A stretch of 46,366 nucleotides of DNA, taken from Streptomyces populi (GTDB taxonomy: Bacteria; Actinomycetota; Actinomycetes; Streptomycetales; Streptomycetaceae). The stretch lies in assembly GCF_002911015.1 (NCBI RefSeq), contig NZ_KZ626905.1, forward strand, positions 1 to 46,366, written 5' to 3'. Each line of letters opens with the position of its first letter. Within the stretch, counting starts at the first letter, position 1. Below the pieces are notes generated by a model. It searched no databases. It worked only from the letters and a program-made list of their open reading frames with translations, and was not told the DNA's origin. Both the position numbers and the translations under genes were made by a program. Below, piece after piece: positions 18,142-25,631 of this stretch.

Positions 18142-18474
18142 GTGGCCGGCACCCTCAAGAACGTGACCGACGCCTCCTTCGAGCAGGACGTCCTCAAGAG
18201 CGACAAGCCCGTCCTGGTGGACTTCTGGGCCGCCTGGTGCGGTCCGTGCCGCCAGATCGCCCCGTCGCTCGAGGCCATCGCCGCCGAGCACGGCGACAAG
18301 ATCCAGATCGTCAAGCTCAACATCGACGAGAACCCGGCGACGGCCGCCAAGTACGGCGTCATGTCGATCCCGACCCTGAACGTCTACCAGGATGGCGAGG
18401 TCGCCAAGACCATCGTCGGCGCCAAGCCGAAGGCCGCGATCGTGCGCGACCTCGAGGAATTCATCGCCGAGTAG
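18142..18474 (+). CDS. trxA: Thioredoxin
   Basis: A small cytoplasmic disulfide reductase, 110 residues, with the classical active site WCGPC (W32-C36) and the cis-proline region MSIPTLNVY. The GTG start has AAGGAG 6 nt upstream. It is the last gene of the trxBA operon, followed by a parS site and a strong hairpin. Confidence 0.96.
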   Translation: MAGTLKNVTDASFEQDVLKSDKPVLVDFWAAWCGPCRQIAPSLEAIAAEHGDKIQIVKLNIDENPATAAKYGVMSIPTLNVYQDGEVAKTIVGAKPKAAIVRDLEEFIAE

Positions 18475-18501
18475 TCGTCGACGGCCGCACACGCGGCGTG
18501 T

Positions 18502-18515
18502 GTTTCACGTGAAAC
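18502..18515. promoter_or_regulatory. parS site 4
   Basis: Exact GTTTCACGTGAAAC, 28 bp after the trxA stop and touching the terminator hairpin that begins at 18517. Confidence 0.93.
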
Positions 18516-18516
18516 A

Positions 18517-18550
18517 CGAATGGGCCAGCCCGCTCGGGCTGGCCCATTCG
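18517..18550. terminator. Bidirectional hairpin terminator, trxA / GNAT
   Basis: A perfect 15-bp stem (CGAATGGGCCAGCCC and its complement) with loop GCTC. It lies between the convergent trxA and acetyltransferase genes and can serve both. Confidence 0.8.
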
Positions 18551-18618
18551 CTTTACCCCAGAGATGCCGGGCTGCCGGAAGGACGTCGGCTACCGATCGC
18601 GAATGCCGCGGCCGACCG

Positions 18619-19236
18619 TCACAGAGGACGGAGCGCGGGCTCCTTCTGGACCGCTCCGAGAAGCCGGTCCAGGGCCAACTCCACATCTTCTTTCCAGGAG
18701 AGGGTCGTCCGCAGTTCCAGCCGCAGACGGGGGTATCTGGGGTGAGGGCGCACGGTCTTGAAGCCCACCGCGACAAGGTGGTCGGCGGGGAGCACACAAG
18801 CTGGTTCCTTCCACCGGGCGTCTCCGAAAGCCTCGATCGCCTTGAACCCCCGGCGGAGCAGATCCTTGGCCACCGTCTGGACCATCACCCGCCCCAGCCC
18901 CTGCCCCTGATAGCCCGGCATGATGAACGAGGTCATGAGCTGAACCGCGTCCGGGGCCACGGGGCTTGTGGGGAACGCAGTGGAGCGGGGGACATAGGCC
19001 GGTGGCGCGTAGAGCACATAGCCCACCGGTACATCGTCCACGTAGGCGATCCGGCCGCAGGATCCCCAGTCCAGCAGAACCGAGGAGATCCAAGCTTCCT
19101 TCTCCACGGCGCTTGTGCCCGCCTTTACCGCGGCTTCACCGCTGACAGGATCCAGTTCCCAGAAGACGCACGCACGACAGCGGTTGGGAAGGTCCGGAAG
19201 GTTGTCCAGCGTGAGCGGTACGAGCCGGCGCCCCAT
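18619..19236 (-). CDS. GNAT-family N-acetyltransferase
   Basis: A 205-residue acetyl-CoA-dependent acyltransferase. The acetyl-CoA loop is visible as MPGYQGQGLGRVMVQTVAKD (about 110-129), preceded by the beta-strand QLMTSFI. The N-terminal third has a CVFWE segment common in this actinobacterial subgroup. Substrate unknown. ATG 19236 has GAGG 10 nt upstream. It sits where many actinobacteria keep cwlM, between trxA and parB. A small membrane-protein ORF in another frame may overlap its first 112 bp. Confidence 0.88.
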   Translation of the reverse strand: MGRRLVPLTLDNLPDLPNRCRACVFWELDPVSGEAAVKAGTSAVEKEAWISSVLLDWGSCGRIAYVDDVPVGYVLYAPPAYVPRSTAFPTSPVAPDAVQLMTSFIMPGYQGQGLGRVMVQTVAKDLLRRGFKAIEAFGDARWKEPACVLPADHLVAVGFKTVRPHPRYPRLRLELRTTLSWKEDVELALDRLLGAVQKEPALRPL

Positions 19237-19382
19237 GAAGGATGTTCCTCGCTTCGTTCGCCCGCGGCGTCACGGGCGGCTGTCAGATGGCTCCGCTCTC
19301 TGAGCAAGCTGCCGACGAACCCGCCGACCGCTCCCAGGCCCAGAGCTGCGGTCACCAGTCCGGTACGGCTCACGGTCTGCAT
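19125..19382 (-). CDS. Possible small membrane protein overlapping the GNAT gene
   Basis: An 85-codon frame starting with ATG at 19382, which has GGAGG 8 nt upstream, a better site than many real genes here. The product would have one membrane helix (GLVTAALGLGAVGGFVGSLL, about 8-27), a charged middle and an atypical tail. The last 112 bp run out of frame over the start of the GNAT gene, and that part of the product looks non-biological. It may be a real short gene with an unusual overlap, or a gene whose original end was lost by frameshift. Not recognised as a known family. Confidence 0.35.
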   Translation of the reverse strand: MQTVSRTGLVTAALGLGAVGGFVGSLLRERSHLTAARDAAGERSEEHPSWGAGSYRSRWTTFRTFPTAVVRASSGNWILSAVKPR

Positions 19383-19480
19383 GACCCCCGCCTCCCCGAT
19401 GAAGGTGTTGCCAGGTGGATGCGCCATACCCATCGCATCGTATCCACGATGCGATTCCGTCGATACCGCCAGAAAGCAAA

Positions 19481-19521
19481 GAGCGGGCCGTGTTCCGGCA
19501 CACGCCGGGCACGACCCGCTC
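19481..19521 (-). terminator. Terminator of parA-parB
   Basis: GAGCGGGCCGTG pairs with CACGACCCGCTC (12 bp, one mismatch), and the loop holds a second stem CCGGC/GCCGG. Read leftward it is followed by TTTGCTTTCT. It lies 43 bp after the parB stop. A second inverted repeat, CTGGTGGA/TCCACCAG, lies between it and parB. Confidence 0.65.
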
Positions 19522-19563
19522 TTCTGGTGGACCGATCGGACACCGATCCACCAGGAAGCCGAC

Positions 19564-20658
19564 TCAGCCTTCCGCGTCGTCGGAGTCGTCGTCCAGAAGG
19601 CTCTTCTGAAGGACCGGTCTCTCGCCCGGGGCGAGAGAGCCGAGAATGCGTTCAAGGTCTTCCATCGAAGCGAACTCGACAGTGATCTTGCCCTTCTTCT
19701 GCCCCAGGTCGACCTTCACCCGGGTCTCGAAGCGGTCCGAGAGCCGCGTCGCCAGATCACTCAGCGCCGGAGAGAGCCGGCTGCCGGCTCGCGGGCCCTT
19801 GGCACGCGGAGTCGTCTGCGGACGCGATCCCATGAGGGTCACGATCTCTTCCACCGCCCGCACCGAGAGACCCTCGGCGACGATGCGATGAGCCAGGCGG
19901 TCCTGCTCCTCCGAGTCGTCGACTGCCAGCAGGGCCCGCGCATGCCCCGCGGAGAGAACCCCGGCAGCCACACGGCGCTGAACCGCCGGCGAGAGCTTCA
20001 GCAGACGCAGGGTGTTGGAGACCTGGGGACGCGACCGTCCGATACGGTCCGCCAGCTGGTCGTGCGTGCAGTTGAAGTCCTTGAGCAACTGGTCGTAGGC
20101 CGCCGCCTCTTCCAGTGGGTTCAGCTGAGCCCTGTGGAGGTTCTCAAGGAGCGCGTCCAGGAGAAGCTTCTCGTCCTCCGTGGCTCGCACGATCGCGGGA
20201 ATGCTCTCGAGCCCCGCCTCACGGCAGGCGCGGAAGCGGCGCTCGCCCATGATGAGCTCGTAGCGTCCGGAACCCACCTGCCGTACGACGACGGGCTGGA
20301 GGAGCCCGACCTCCTTGATGGAGGTGACAAGCTCAGCAAGAGCGTCCTCGTCGAAGATCTCACGCGGCTGACGCGGGTTCGGCGTGATGGCGTCGAGGGG
20401 CAGCTCGGCGAAGTGAGCGCCGACAGGAGCCTGAAGCGTCTCCAGTGCTCCGTTCGACGCCACCTCCTCTGTTTCATGTGAAACAGACGTCAGCGTGGTC
20501 ACCTTGGCCGCCGCCACCCCGCGTTCCGCTGTGAGTATGGGGTTGGCAGTCGGCGAGGAGGGGGTCCCACTCGCCGAAACACCCGGCCGTTCACCTGTCG
20601 GAGCCGCAGGGATCAGTGCGCCAAGGCCTCGCCCCAGACCCCGTCGTCGGTCACTCAC
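19564..20658 (-). CDS. parB: Chromosome partitioning protein ParB
   Basis: A CTP-dependent clamp that loads at parS and organises the origin region during sporulation septation. The 364-residue product has a short head (RRRGLGRGLGALIP), the ParB/Srx CTP-binding domain with GERRFRACREAGLESIPAIV (about 140-160) and ENLHRAQLNPLEEA, a helix-turn-helix (RPQVSNTLRLLKL) and a C-terminal dimerisation domain. The GTG start overlaps the parA stop (GTGA), so translation is coupled. A near-parS site inside the gene gives V59-S-H-E-T63. Confidence 0.96.
   Translation of the reverse strand: MSDRRRGLGRGLGALIPAAPTGERPGVSASGTPSSPTANPILTAERGVAAAKVTTLTSVSHETEEVASNGALETLQAPVGAHFAELPLDAITPNPRQPREIFDEDALAELVTSIKEVGLLQPVVVRQVGSGRYELIMGERRFRACREAGLESIPAIVRATEDEKLLLDALLENLHRAQLNPLEEAAAYDQLLKDFNCTHDQLADRIGRSRPQVSNTLRLLKLSPAVQRRVAAGVLSAGHARALLAVDDSEEQDRLAHRIVAEGLSVRAVEEIVTLMGSRPQTTPRAKGPRAGSRLSPALSDLATRLSDRFETRVKVDLGQKKGKITVEFASMEDLERILGSLAPGERPVLQKSLLDDDSDDAEG
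20471..20484. promoter_or_regulatory. parS-like site 5 (inside parB)
   Basis: GTTTCATGTGAAAC, one mismatch from consensus at an inner position. Read on the minus strand in phase with parB it gives V-S-H-E-T. Confidence 0.75.
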
Positions 20659-21902
20659 TGGATCCCCTCCACCATGTTCTGATCGTTCTGTCCGCCCACA
20701 TGGGCATGGTGCGCGTCGTACACCACTCCGACTCCTCGGAGGGCGATTTCGCGCGCGGCCTCAAGATACGAGAGAGCACCGCTCGAACCCGGATCGTAGG
20801 TCAGAACCGTCTGCCCGTAGCTCGGGGCCTCCGAAATACGGACCGAGCGCGGAATGCTGGTCCGCAGTACCTCCTTGCCGAAGTGGCTGCGCACCTCCTC
20901 CGCGACCTGGGACGCGAGGCGTGTCCGGCCGTCGTACATGGTGAGCAGAATCGTCGAGACATGGAGGTCGGGGTTGAGGTGCCCTCGTACCAGGTCGACG
21001 TTGCGCAGAAGCTGCCCCAGGCCTTCGAGCGCGTAGTACTCGCACTGGATGGGGATGAGCACTTCCGCACCGGCGACCAGCGCGTTGACCGTCAGCAGGC
21101 CGAGCGACGGCGGGCAGTCGATGAGGATGTAGTCCAGCGGCTGTTCGTACGCCAGGATCGCCCGTTCCAGTCGGCTCTCACGGGCCACCAGCGACACCAG
21201 TTCGATCTCGGCACCGGCGAGATCGATGGTGGCGGGGGCACAGAAGAGACCCTCGACATCAGGGACCGGCTGAACGACTTCGGAGAGCGGCCTGCTGTCG
21301 ATCAGCACGTCATAGATCGACGGAACCTCGGCATGGTGATCGATCCCCAGCGCCGTGGAGGCATTGCCCTGAGGGTCGAGGTCGACCACCAGGACCCGGC
21401 CACCGTGCAGGGCCAGAGAGGCAGCAAGGTTGACCGTGGTCGTGGTCTTACCCACCCCACCCTTCTGGTTGGCGACCACGATGACTCGGGTCTGCTCGGG
21501 CCGTGGCAGGCCCTCGCCGGCGCGACCTAGCGCCTCCACGGCCAGTTGGGCAGCACGACCGATGGGAGTGTCGTCCATCGGGGGCGGTGTTTCACGTGAA
21601 ACACCCTCCCCCATCGACTCGGTACGGGGACCGGGGACCGGATCGGTCATCGGTCCCGCGATGTTGGCGTCGGACCGCAAGGATTCACTCTCCTCGACTT
21701 CAGGCTCGCAATGAACAGAGCTTCCCATGCCATTGGAGTCATGAACCAGCGAGGACCGCTGTTCTGTGGAGAAATCCACCTCTGTGGACAACCCCGCACC
21801 CCCTCTGAGTGACCCAAGAGGCTTCCGACCACGCGGTTCAGCCGCGGCGCGGCCACGACCGATGATGCCGTGCAACAGTGAGCGACGTTTCACGTGAAAC
21901 AC
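20655..21902 (-). CDS. parA: Chromosome partitioning ATPase ParA
   Basis: A deviant-Walker ATPase that positions ParB-origin complexes. The longest frame gives 415 residues from GTG 21902, with the deviant Walker A motif KGGVGKTTTTVNLA (about 147-160), VLVVDLDPQGNAS, and IDCPPSLGLLTVNAL. The first 130 residues are an unconserved tail, so the start is uncertain: ATG 21728 (M59) or ATG 21617 (M96) would also leave the ATPase intact. None has a clear ribosome site. The GTG at 21902 overlaps parS site 7 and encodes MFHVK. Two DnaA boxes and parS site 6 lie within this N-terminal stretch. Confidence 0.93.
   Translation of the reverse strand: MFHVKRRSLLHGIIGRGRAAAEPRGRKPLGSLRGGAGLSTEVDFSTEQRSSLVHDSNGMGSSVHCEPEVEESESLRSDANIAGPMTDPVPGPRTESMGEGVSRETPPPMDDTPIGRAAQLAVEALGRAGEGLPRPEQTRVIVVANQKGGVGKTTTTVNLAASLALHGGRVLVVDLDPQGNASTALGIDHHAEVPSIYDVLIDSRPLSEVVQPVPDVEGLFCAPATIDLAGAEIELVSLVARESRLERAILAYEQPLDYILIDCPPSLGLLTVNALVAGAEVLIPIQCEYYALEGLGQLLRNVDLVRGHLNPDLHVSTILLTMYDGRTRLASQVAEEVRSHFGKEVLRTSIPRSVRISEAPSYGQTVLTYDPGSSGALSYLEAAREIALRGVGVVYDAHHAHVGGQNDQNMVEGIQ
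21589..21602. promoter_or_regulatory. parS site 6 (inside parA)
   Basis: Exact GTTTCACGTGAAAC. On the minus strand it is read in phase as V101-S-R-E-T105 of the longest ParA. Confidence 0.93.
21765..21791. promoter_or_regulatory. Pair of DnaA boxes in the 5' part of parA
   Basis: TGTGGAGAA at 21765-21773 (one mismatch) and TGTGGACAA at 21783-21791 (exact complement of TTGTCCACA), same orientation, 18 bp apart. They lie inside the longest parA frame but upstream of the alternative start at 21728. Confidence 0.6.
21887..21900. promoter_or_regulatory. parS site 7 (at the parA start)
   Basis: Exact GTTTCACGTGAAAC overlapping the 5' end of the longest parA frame. ParB bound here could affect parA-parB transcription. 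Confidence 0.93.
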
Positions 21903-22030
21903 GATGCCGAGCCGCCCAGATCAACGCGGCACGACACTCCGATATGCACGGGTTTGGCATCTTTTGTCGAATCAATCTCGATGGCGAGGCCTGTTCGATG
22001 GGAGTGAGAAACAACTCCTGGCCCCGAACA

Positions 22031-22068
22031 GAAAACTCCCGGCCCCCGTAGCACGGGGAACCGGGAGT
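22031..22068 (-). terminator. Terminator after rsmG
   Basis: ACTCCCGG/CCGGGAGT outer stem with inner CCCCG/CGGGG. Read leftward it ends GGGAGTTTTCTG, a true T-run. It lies 24 bp after the rsmG stop and isolates parA-parB from the genes upstream. Confidence 0.8.
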
Positions 22069-22091
22069 ATCGATACTCACATCGACCAGAG

Positions 22092-22808
22092 TCAGCGCCG
22101 ACGGCGCGTCCGGCCCGTCCTGGCGGCCTTGGCACGCTTGGCCGCGAAGCGCACACCTCCGGGGCTCTCGCCCACCTCCACCCGCACCACGGTGGACATC
22201 GGATCCACGATGCCCTCACCCACCTGCAGGATGGAGGTCTCCACGGCTCCGAGCTTGCTCAGCGCCGTGGCGGAGGCCTTCAGCTCCTCCTCGGCGGTGT
22301 CGCCCTTGAGAGCCAGCATCTCGCCGTACGGGCGCAGCAGCGGAACACCCCACGTCGCGAGCCGGTCGAGCGGGGCGACCGCCCTGGCGGTCACCACGTG
22401 TACCGGCTGTAGCTTCCCCATGACCTCCTCGGCGCGACCACGCACGACGGTCACATGGTCGAGACCGAGCAGTTCCACGACCTCGGTGAGGAAATTGGTC
22501 CGGCGCAGCAAGGGCTCAAGCAGCGTGATCTTGAGGTCCTCCCGGACGAGCGCCAGGGGAATGCCGGGAAGCCCCGCACCGGACCCGACATCGCACACGG
22601 TCACGCCCTCGGGCACGACCTCGGAGAGCACCGCGCAGTTCAGCAGGTGCCGCTCCCACAGCCGGGGCACTTCACGCGGGCCGATCAGCCCACGCTGCAC
22701 TCCCGCCTCGGCCAGCAGTTCCGCGTACCGGACCGCGTCCGCGAAGCGATCACCGAATACCTCACGCGCCTGCTCGGGCGCGGGGGGAAGCTCCGCTGCC
22801 TCCGTCAC
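22092..22808 (-). CDS. rsmG: 16S rRNA (guanine-N7)-methyltransferase RsmG
   Basis: Methylates G527 (E. coli numbering) of 16S rRNA using S-adenosylmethionine; loss gives low-level streptomycin resistance in Streptomyces. The 238-residue product has the SAM-binding loop VCDVGSGAGLPGIPLAL and the RsmG signatures ERHLLNCA and TARAVAPLDRL, with a basic C-terminal tail (KRAKAARTGRTRRRR). The GTG at 22808 is preferred (GGAAGGA 9 nt upstream) over the longer frame from 22841. A strong terminator separates it from jag. Confidence 0.95.
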   Translation of the reverse strand: MTEAAELPPAPEQAREVFGDRFADAVRYAELLAEAGVQRGLIGPREVPRLWERHLLNCAVLSEVVPEGVTVCDVGSGAGLPGIPLALVREDLKITLLEPLLRRTNFLTEVVELLGLDHVTVVRGRAEEVMGKLQPVHVVTARAVAPLDRLATWGVPLLRPYGEMLALKGDTAEEELKASATALSKLGAVETSILQVGEGIVDPMSTVVRVEVGESPGGVRFAAKRAKAARTGRTRRRR

Positions 22809-22873
22809 GGGGGACCGTCCTTCCGTACCGCTTGAGCGCACTGAGCGCTGATCACCAGGACTATCAGGCTGAC

Positions 22874-22910
22874 AAAATTCGGCCCCGTCTGCGCAACAGA
22901 CGGGGCCGAA
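22874..22910 (-). terminator. Terminator of the rpmH-jag operon
   Basis: A perfect 14-bp stem (TTCGGCCCCGTCTG and complement) with a 5-nt loop. Leftward reading is followed by TTTT (AAAA at 22874-22877). It lies 17 bp after the jag stop. Confidence 0.88.
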
Positions 22911-22926
22911 GGAACGTACGTACCGA

Positions 22927-23436
22927 TCAGGCGGGGAGCACGACGACGAAGCGCTGCGGCTCCTCGCCCTCGGACTCGCTGCGCAGGCCCGCGGCCTTGA
23001 CCGCGTCGTGCACGACCTTGCGCTCGAAGGGCGTCATCGGGGCCATCTTCACCGGCTCGCCGGAGCTCTTGACCTCGGCGGCCGCCTTGGCGCCCAGCTC
23101 GGAGAGCTCCTCGCGCTTCTTGGCCCGGAATCCCGCGATGTCCAGCATCAGCCGGCTGCGGTCCCCGGTCTCCCGGTGCACGGCCAGGCGCGTGAGCTCC
23201 TGGAGCGCTTCCAGCACCTCGCCGTCGCGGCCGACCAGCTTCTGCAGGTCTCGGCCACCCGAGTCGCTGATGATCGAGACAGCGGCGCGGTCGGCCTCGA
23301 CGTCCATGTCGATGTCGCCGTCGAGATCGGCGATGTCGAGCAGACCCTCGAGGTAGTCCGCCGCGATCTCGCCCTCCTGCTCCAGGCGGGTCAGGGTGTC
23401 GCCCTCAGCGGCGGCGGAGGTGGTGCCTTCCGTCAC
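22927..23436 (-). CDS. jag: Jag/KhpB RNA-binding protein (KH-R3H)
   Basis: A cytoplasmic RNA-binding protein linked to envelope growth in other Gram-positives. The 169-residue product has a type II KH domain (SDSGGRDLQKLVGRDGEVLEAL, seen as LVGRDGEVLEALQELT) and a C-terminal R3H domain (MTPFERKVVHDAV). The N-terminal Jag-N domain of firmicutes is absent and replaced by an acidic head. GTG 23436 has AAGGAG 8 nt upstream. It ends the operon rpmH-rnpA-yidD-yidC-jag, 15 bp behind yidC. Confidence 0.93.
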   Translation of the reverse strand: MTEGTTSAAAEGDTLTRLEQEGEIAADYLEGLLDIADLDGDIDMDVEADRAAVSIISDSGGRDLQKLVGRDGEVLEALQELTRLAVHRETGDRSRLMLDIAGFRAKKREELSELGAKAAAEVKSSGEPVKMAPMTPFERKVVHDAVKAAGLRSESEGEEPQRFVVVLPA

Positions 23437-23451
23437 GGGATGGACTCCTTC

Positions 23452-24747
23452 TTACTTCTTGGACGGGGACTTGGGCCGCTGCGGACCCTTGCGCTGTCCG
23501 GACTGGGCCTTGCTGCGGGTACCGGTGCCGGGCTTGTTGCCGCTGCCGGCGGCCGGCTTCGCGGCGGAGGGCTTGGTGTCCTGCGGCTCGTCGGACTTGC
23601 TCAGCGAGGTCTTCGGCTCCGGCTCGTCCGCCGGTGCGCTGCTGGACGCCCCGCCCGACTGACGCTGCGCCTTGGTCTGGCGCTTCGGCTGCTGGCGCTT
23701 GGGGGCGGCAGCAGCGGTGGTCGTGGTGCCGTCCTCGGACTCGACGACCGCGGCGCTCTCGCCGGCCACCACAAGACCGTCGGGCTGGGCCACGAGGCCC
23801 GCCTTGGTCAGGCTGTTGATGAACTTGCGCTCGGACTCGTTGCGGTCGCGGCCCTTGATGACGATGGCCTTGACGATCGCCTTCTCACCGCGGCCACGCG
23901 TCTTGCCGTGCTGGGTGACGCGCTTCTCCAGGCGCTCCAGGTACGCGGTCTGGGCCTTCGAACCCGGGGTCGGGTTGTTGCGGATGACATACATCTGCTG
24001 GCCCATGGTCCACACGTTGGTGGTCAGCCAGTAGACGAGGACACCGACCGGGAAGTTGATGCCGAAGACGGCGAACATGATCGGGAAGACGTACATCAGC
24101 ATCTTCTGCTGCTGCATGAAGGGCGTCTTCACCGTGGTGTCGACGTTCTTCGTCATCAGCTGACGCTGGGTGTAGAACTGCGAGGCCGACATCAGAACGA
24201 TCATGATGGCGGTGACGACCCGGACGTCGGTCAGCGTGGCGCCGAGCTTCTCGACCGTCGCGGCGCTGTCGGTGAACTTCGCCGCGAGCGGGGCACCGAA
24301 GATGTGGGCCTTACGGGCGCTGGCGAGCAGCTCCTCGTTGATGACGCCGATCGTCGTGCCCGTCGCGATGCCGTTGAGCACGTGGTACAGGGCGAAGAAG
24401 AACGGGGACTGCGCCAGGATGGGAAGGCACGAGGAGAGCGGGTTGGTACCCGCGTCCTTGTACAGCTTCATCATCTCTTCGGACTGGCGCTGCTTGTCGT
24501 TCTTGTAGCGCTCCTGGATCTTCTTCATCTCGGGCTGCAGCGTCTGCATCGCCCGAGTGGCCTTGATCTGCTTCACGAAGAGCGGGATCAGGCAGATACG
24601 GATCAGAATCACCAGGGACACGATCGACAGGCCCCAGGCCCACCCCGTGTCAGGGCCGAAGATGGCGCCGTACACCGTGTGGAACTGGACGATGACCCAG
24701 GAAACGGGTGTCGTGATGAAGCTGAAAAGACTGGCAATCGTGTCCAC
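23452..24747 (-). CDS. yidC: Membrane protein insertase YidC
   Basis: Inserts membrane proteins alone or with SecYEG. The 431-residue product is the Gram-positive type without the large periplasmic domain. It begins with the first membrane segment, followed by the transporter core (LSIVSLVILIRICLIPLFVKQ, with the conserved hydrophilic-groove Arg in VILIRI), a helical hairpin (QTLQPEMKKIQERYKND), further helices (CLPILAQSPFFFALYHVL; MYVFPIMFAVFGINFPVGV) and a 140-residue basic tail rich in Lys, Ala and Ser. GTG 24747 has AAGGAG 8 nt upstream, lying in the end of yidD; the gap between them is 3 bp. Confidence 0.95.
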   Translation of the reverse strand: MDTIASLFSFITTPVSWVIVQFHTVYGAIFGPDTGWAWGLSIVSLVILIRICLIPLFVKQIKATRAMQTLQPEMKKIQERYKNDKQRQSEEMMKLYKDAGTNPLSSCLPILAQSPFFFALYHVLNGIATGTTIGVINEELLASARKAHIFGAPLAAKFTDSAATVEKLGATLTDVRVVTAIMIVLMSASQFYTQRQLMTKNVDTTVKTPFMQQQKMLMYVFPIMFAVFGINFPVGVLVYWLTTNVWTMGQQMYVIRNNPTPGSKAQTAYLERLEKRVTQHGKTRGRGEKAIVKAIVIKGRDRNESERKFINSLTKAGLVAQPDGLVVAGESAAVVESEDGTTTTAAAAPKRQQPKRQTKAQRQSGGASSSAPADEPEPKTSLSKSDEPQDTKPSAAKPAAGSGNKPGTGTRSKAQSGQRKGPQRPKSPSKK

Positions 24748-24750
24748 TAA

Positions 24751-25104
24751 TCAAGCTCCTTGAGCATGGGACGGGGTCTCGGCGGCCGGGCCCGGGGCAG
24801 TGGCGTCCCCGGTGGCCGGTTCGGCGGCGGAGGTCCCGCCCTTGCGTGCACGCCAGGCGTTACGCAGCAATTCGTGCCACCGCGGACGCTTGCGCTGCGG
24901 AACATGGTCCACACCGCCCAGCGACCACGGATTGCACCGGAGGATGCGCCAGGCGGTCAATGCCGTTCCCTTGATCGCACCGTGCCGGTCGATGGCTGTG
25001 TAGCCGTAGCGGGAGCACGACGGGTAGTACTTGCAGACCGGCCCGAGCAACGGGCTGATCGTCCACTGGTACAGCTTGATGAGAGCAAGCAGTGGGTACT
25101 TCAT
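24751..25104 (-). CDS. yidD: Membrane protein insertion efficiency factor YidD
   Basis: A small membrane-associated protein that helps YidC-dependent insertion. The 117-residue product has the family's core: LIKLYQWTISPLLGP, then CKYYPSCSRYGYTAI with the three conserved cysteines region, and RILRCNPWSLGGVDHVP. The tail is Ala/Pro-rich. The ATG overlaps the rnpA stop (ATGA), which implies coupled translation. Confidence 0.95.
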   Translation of the reverse strand: MKYPLLALIKLYQWTISPLLGPVCKYYPSCSRYGYTAIDRHGAIKGTALTAWRILRCNPWSLGGVDHVPQRKRPRWHELLRNAWRARKGGTSAAEPATGDATAPGPAAETPSHAQGA

Positions 25105-25472
25105 CGCGCGCCCCCTCCCAGCAGCCGCTGCAGAGCGGCGTCCAGGTCTCGGGCCAGCTGTTCATGGTCGGCGTCACCCGCACCGGGCAGCGCTCGTACG
25201 ACTACCAGGCTACCGGGGGGCAGCAGGGCGACTCGGTCGCGCATCAGATGGCGAAGTCTGCGCTTCACCTTGTTGCGTACGACCGCTCCGCCCACGGCTT
25301 TGCTCACGACGAAACCCGCACGCGTCGAGGGAGCGCTCTCCCCAGGCGCGTGCGGGTCCGGTGCACCGCTGCGTAGATGGACGACGAGAAGCGGGCGTCC
25401 GGCCCGGCGTCCTCGGCGTACCGCGGTCGCGAAGTCTTCGCGCCGCCTCAGCCGATGCTCGGTAGGCAGCAC
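25101..25472 (-). CDS. rnpA: Ribonuclease P protein component
   Basis: The protein subunit of RNase P, which trims tRNA 5' ends with the RNA subunit (not in this window). The 123-residue product begins LPTEHRLRRREDFATAVRRG and contains the RNR motif VRNKVKRRLRHLMRD (about 65-79). Start is GTG 25472, 21 bp after the rpmH stop. Second gene of the rpmH operon. Confidence 0.95.
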   Translation of the reverse strand: MLPTEHRLRRREDFATAVRRGRRAGRPLLVVHLRSGAPDPHAPGESAPSTRAGFVVSKAVGGAVVRNKVKRRLRHLMRDRVALLPPGSLVVVRALPGAGDADHEQLARDLDAALQRLLGGGAR

Positions 25473-25493
25473 GAGATCATGACCTGTGAGTAA

Positions 25494-25631
25494 TCAGGCG
25501 GACAGGCTGGCGCGACCCTTGCCACGGCGGTTCGCGAGAATCGCGCGGCCGGCACGGGTGCGCATCCGCAGGCGGAAGCCGTGGGTCTTGGCGCGACGAC
25601 GGTTGTTCGGCTGGAAGGTGCGCTTGCTCAC
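25494..25631 (-). CDS. rpmH: 50S ribosomal protein L34
   Basis: A 45-residue ribosomal protein starting at GTG 25631: MSKRTFQPNNRRRAKTHGFR at the N-terminus, then a basic stretch ending in RASLSA. This is the full expected length and the usual actinobacterial sequence. It is the first gene of the leftward rpmH-rnpA-yidD-yidC-jag operon and lies divergent from dnaA, as in most bacteria. Confidence 0.97.
   Translation of the reverse strand: MSKRTFQPNNRRRAKTHGFRLRMRTRAGRAILANRRGKGRASLSA

Noticed and set aside
23008..24750. 580-codon rightward frame opposite jag and yidC
   Set aside because: It spans two certain genes and their intergenic gap on the other strand, and has no recognisable domain or ribosome site.
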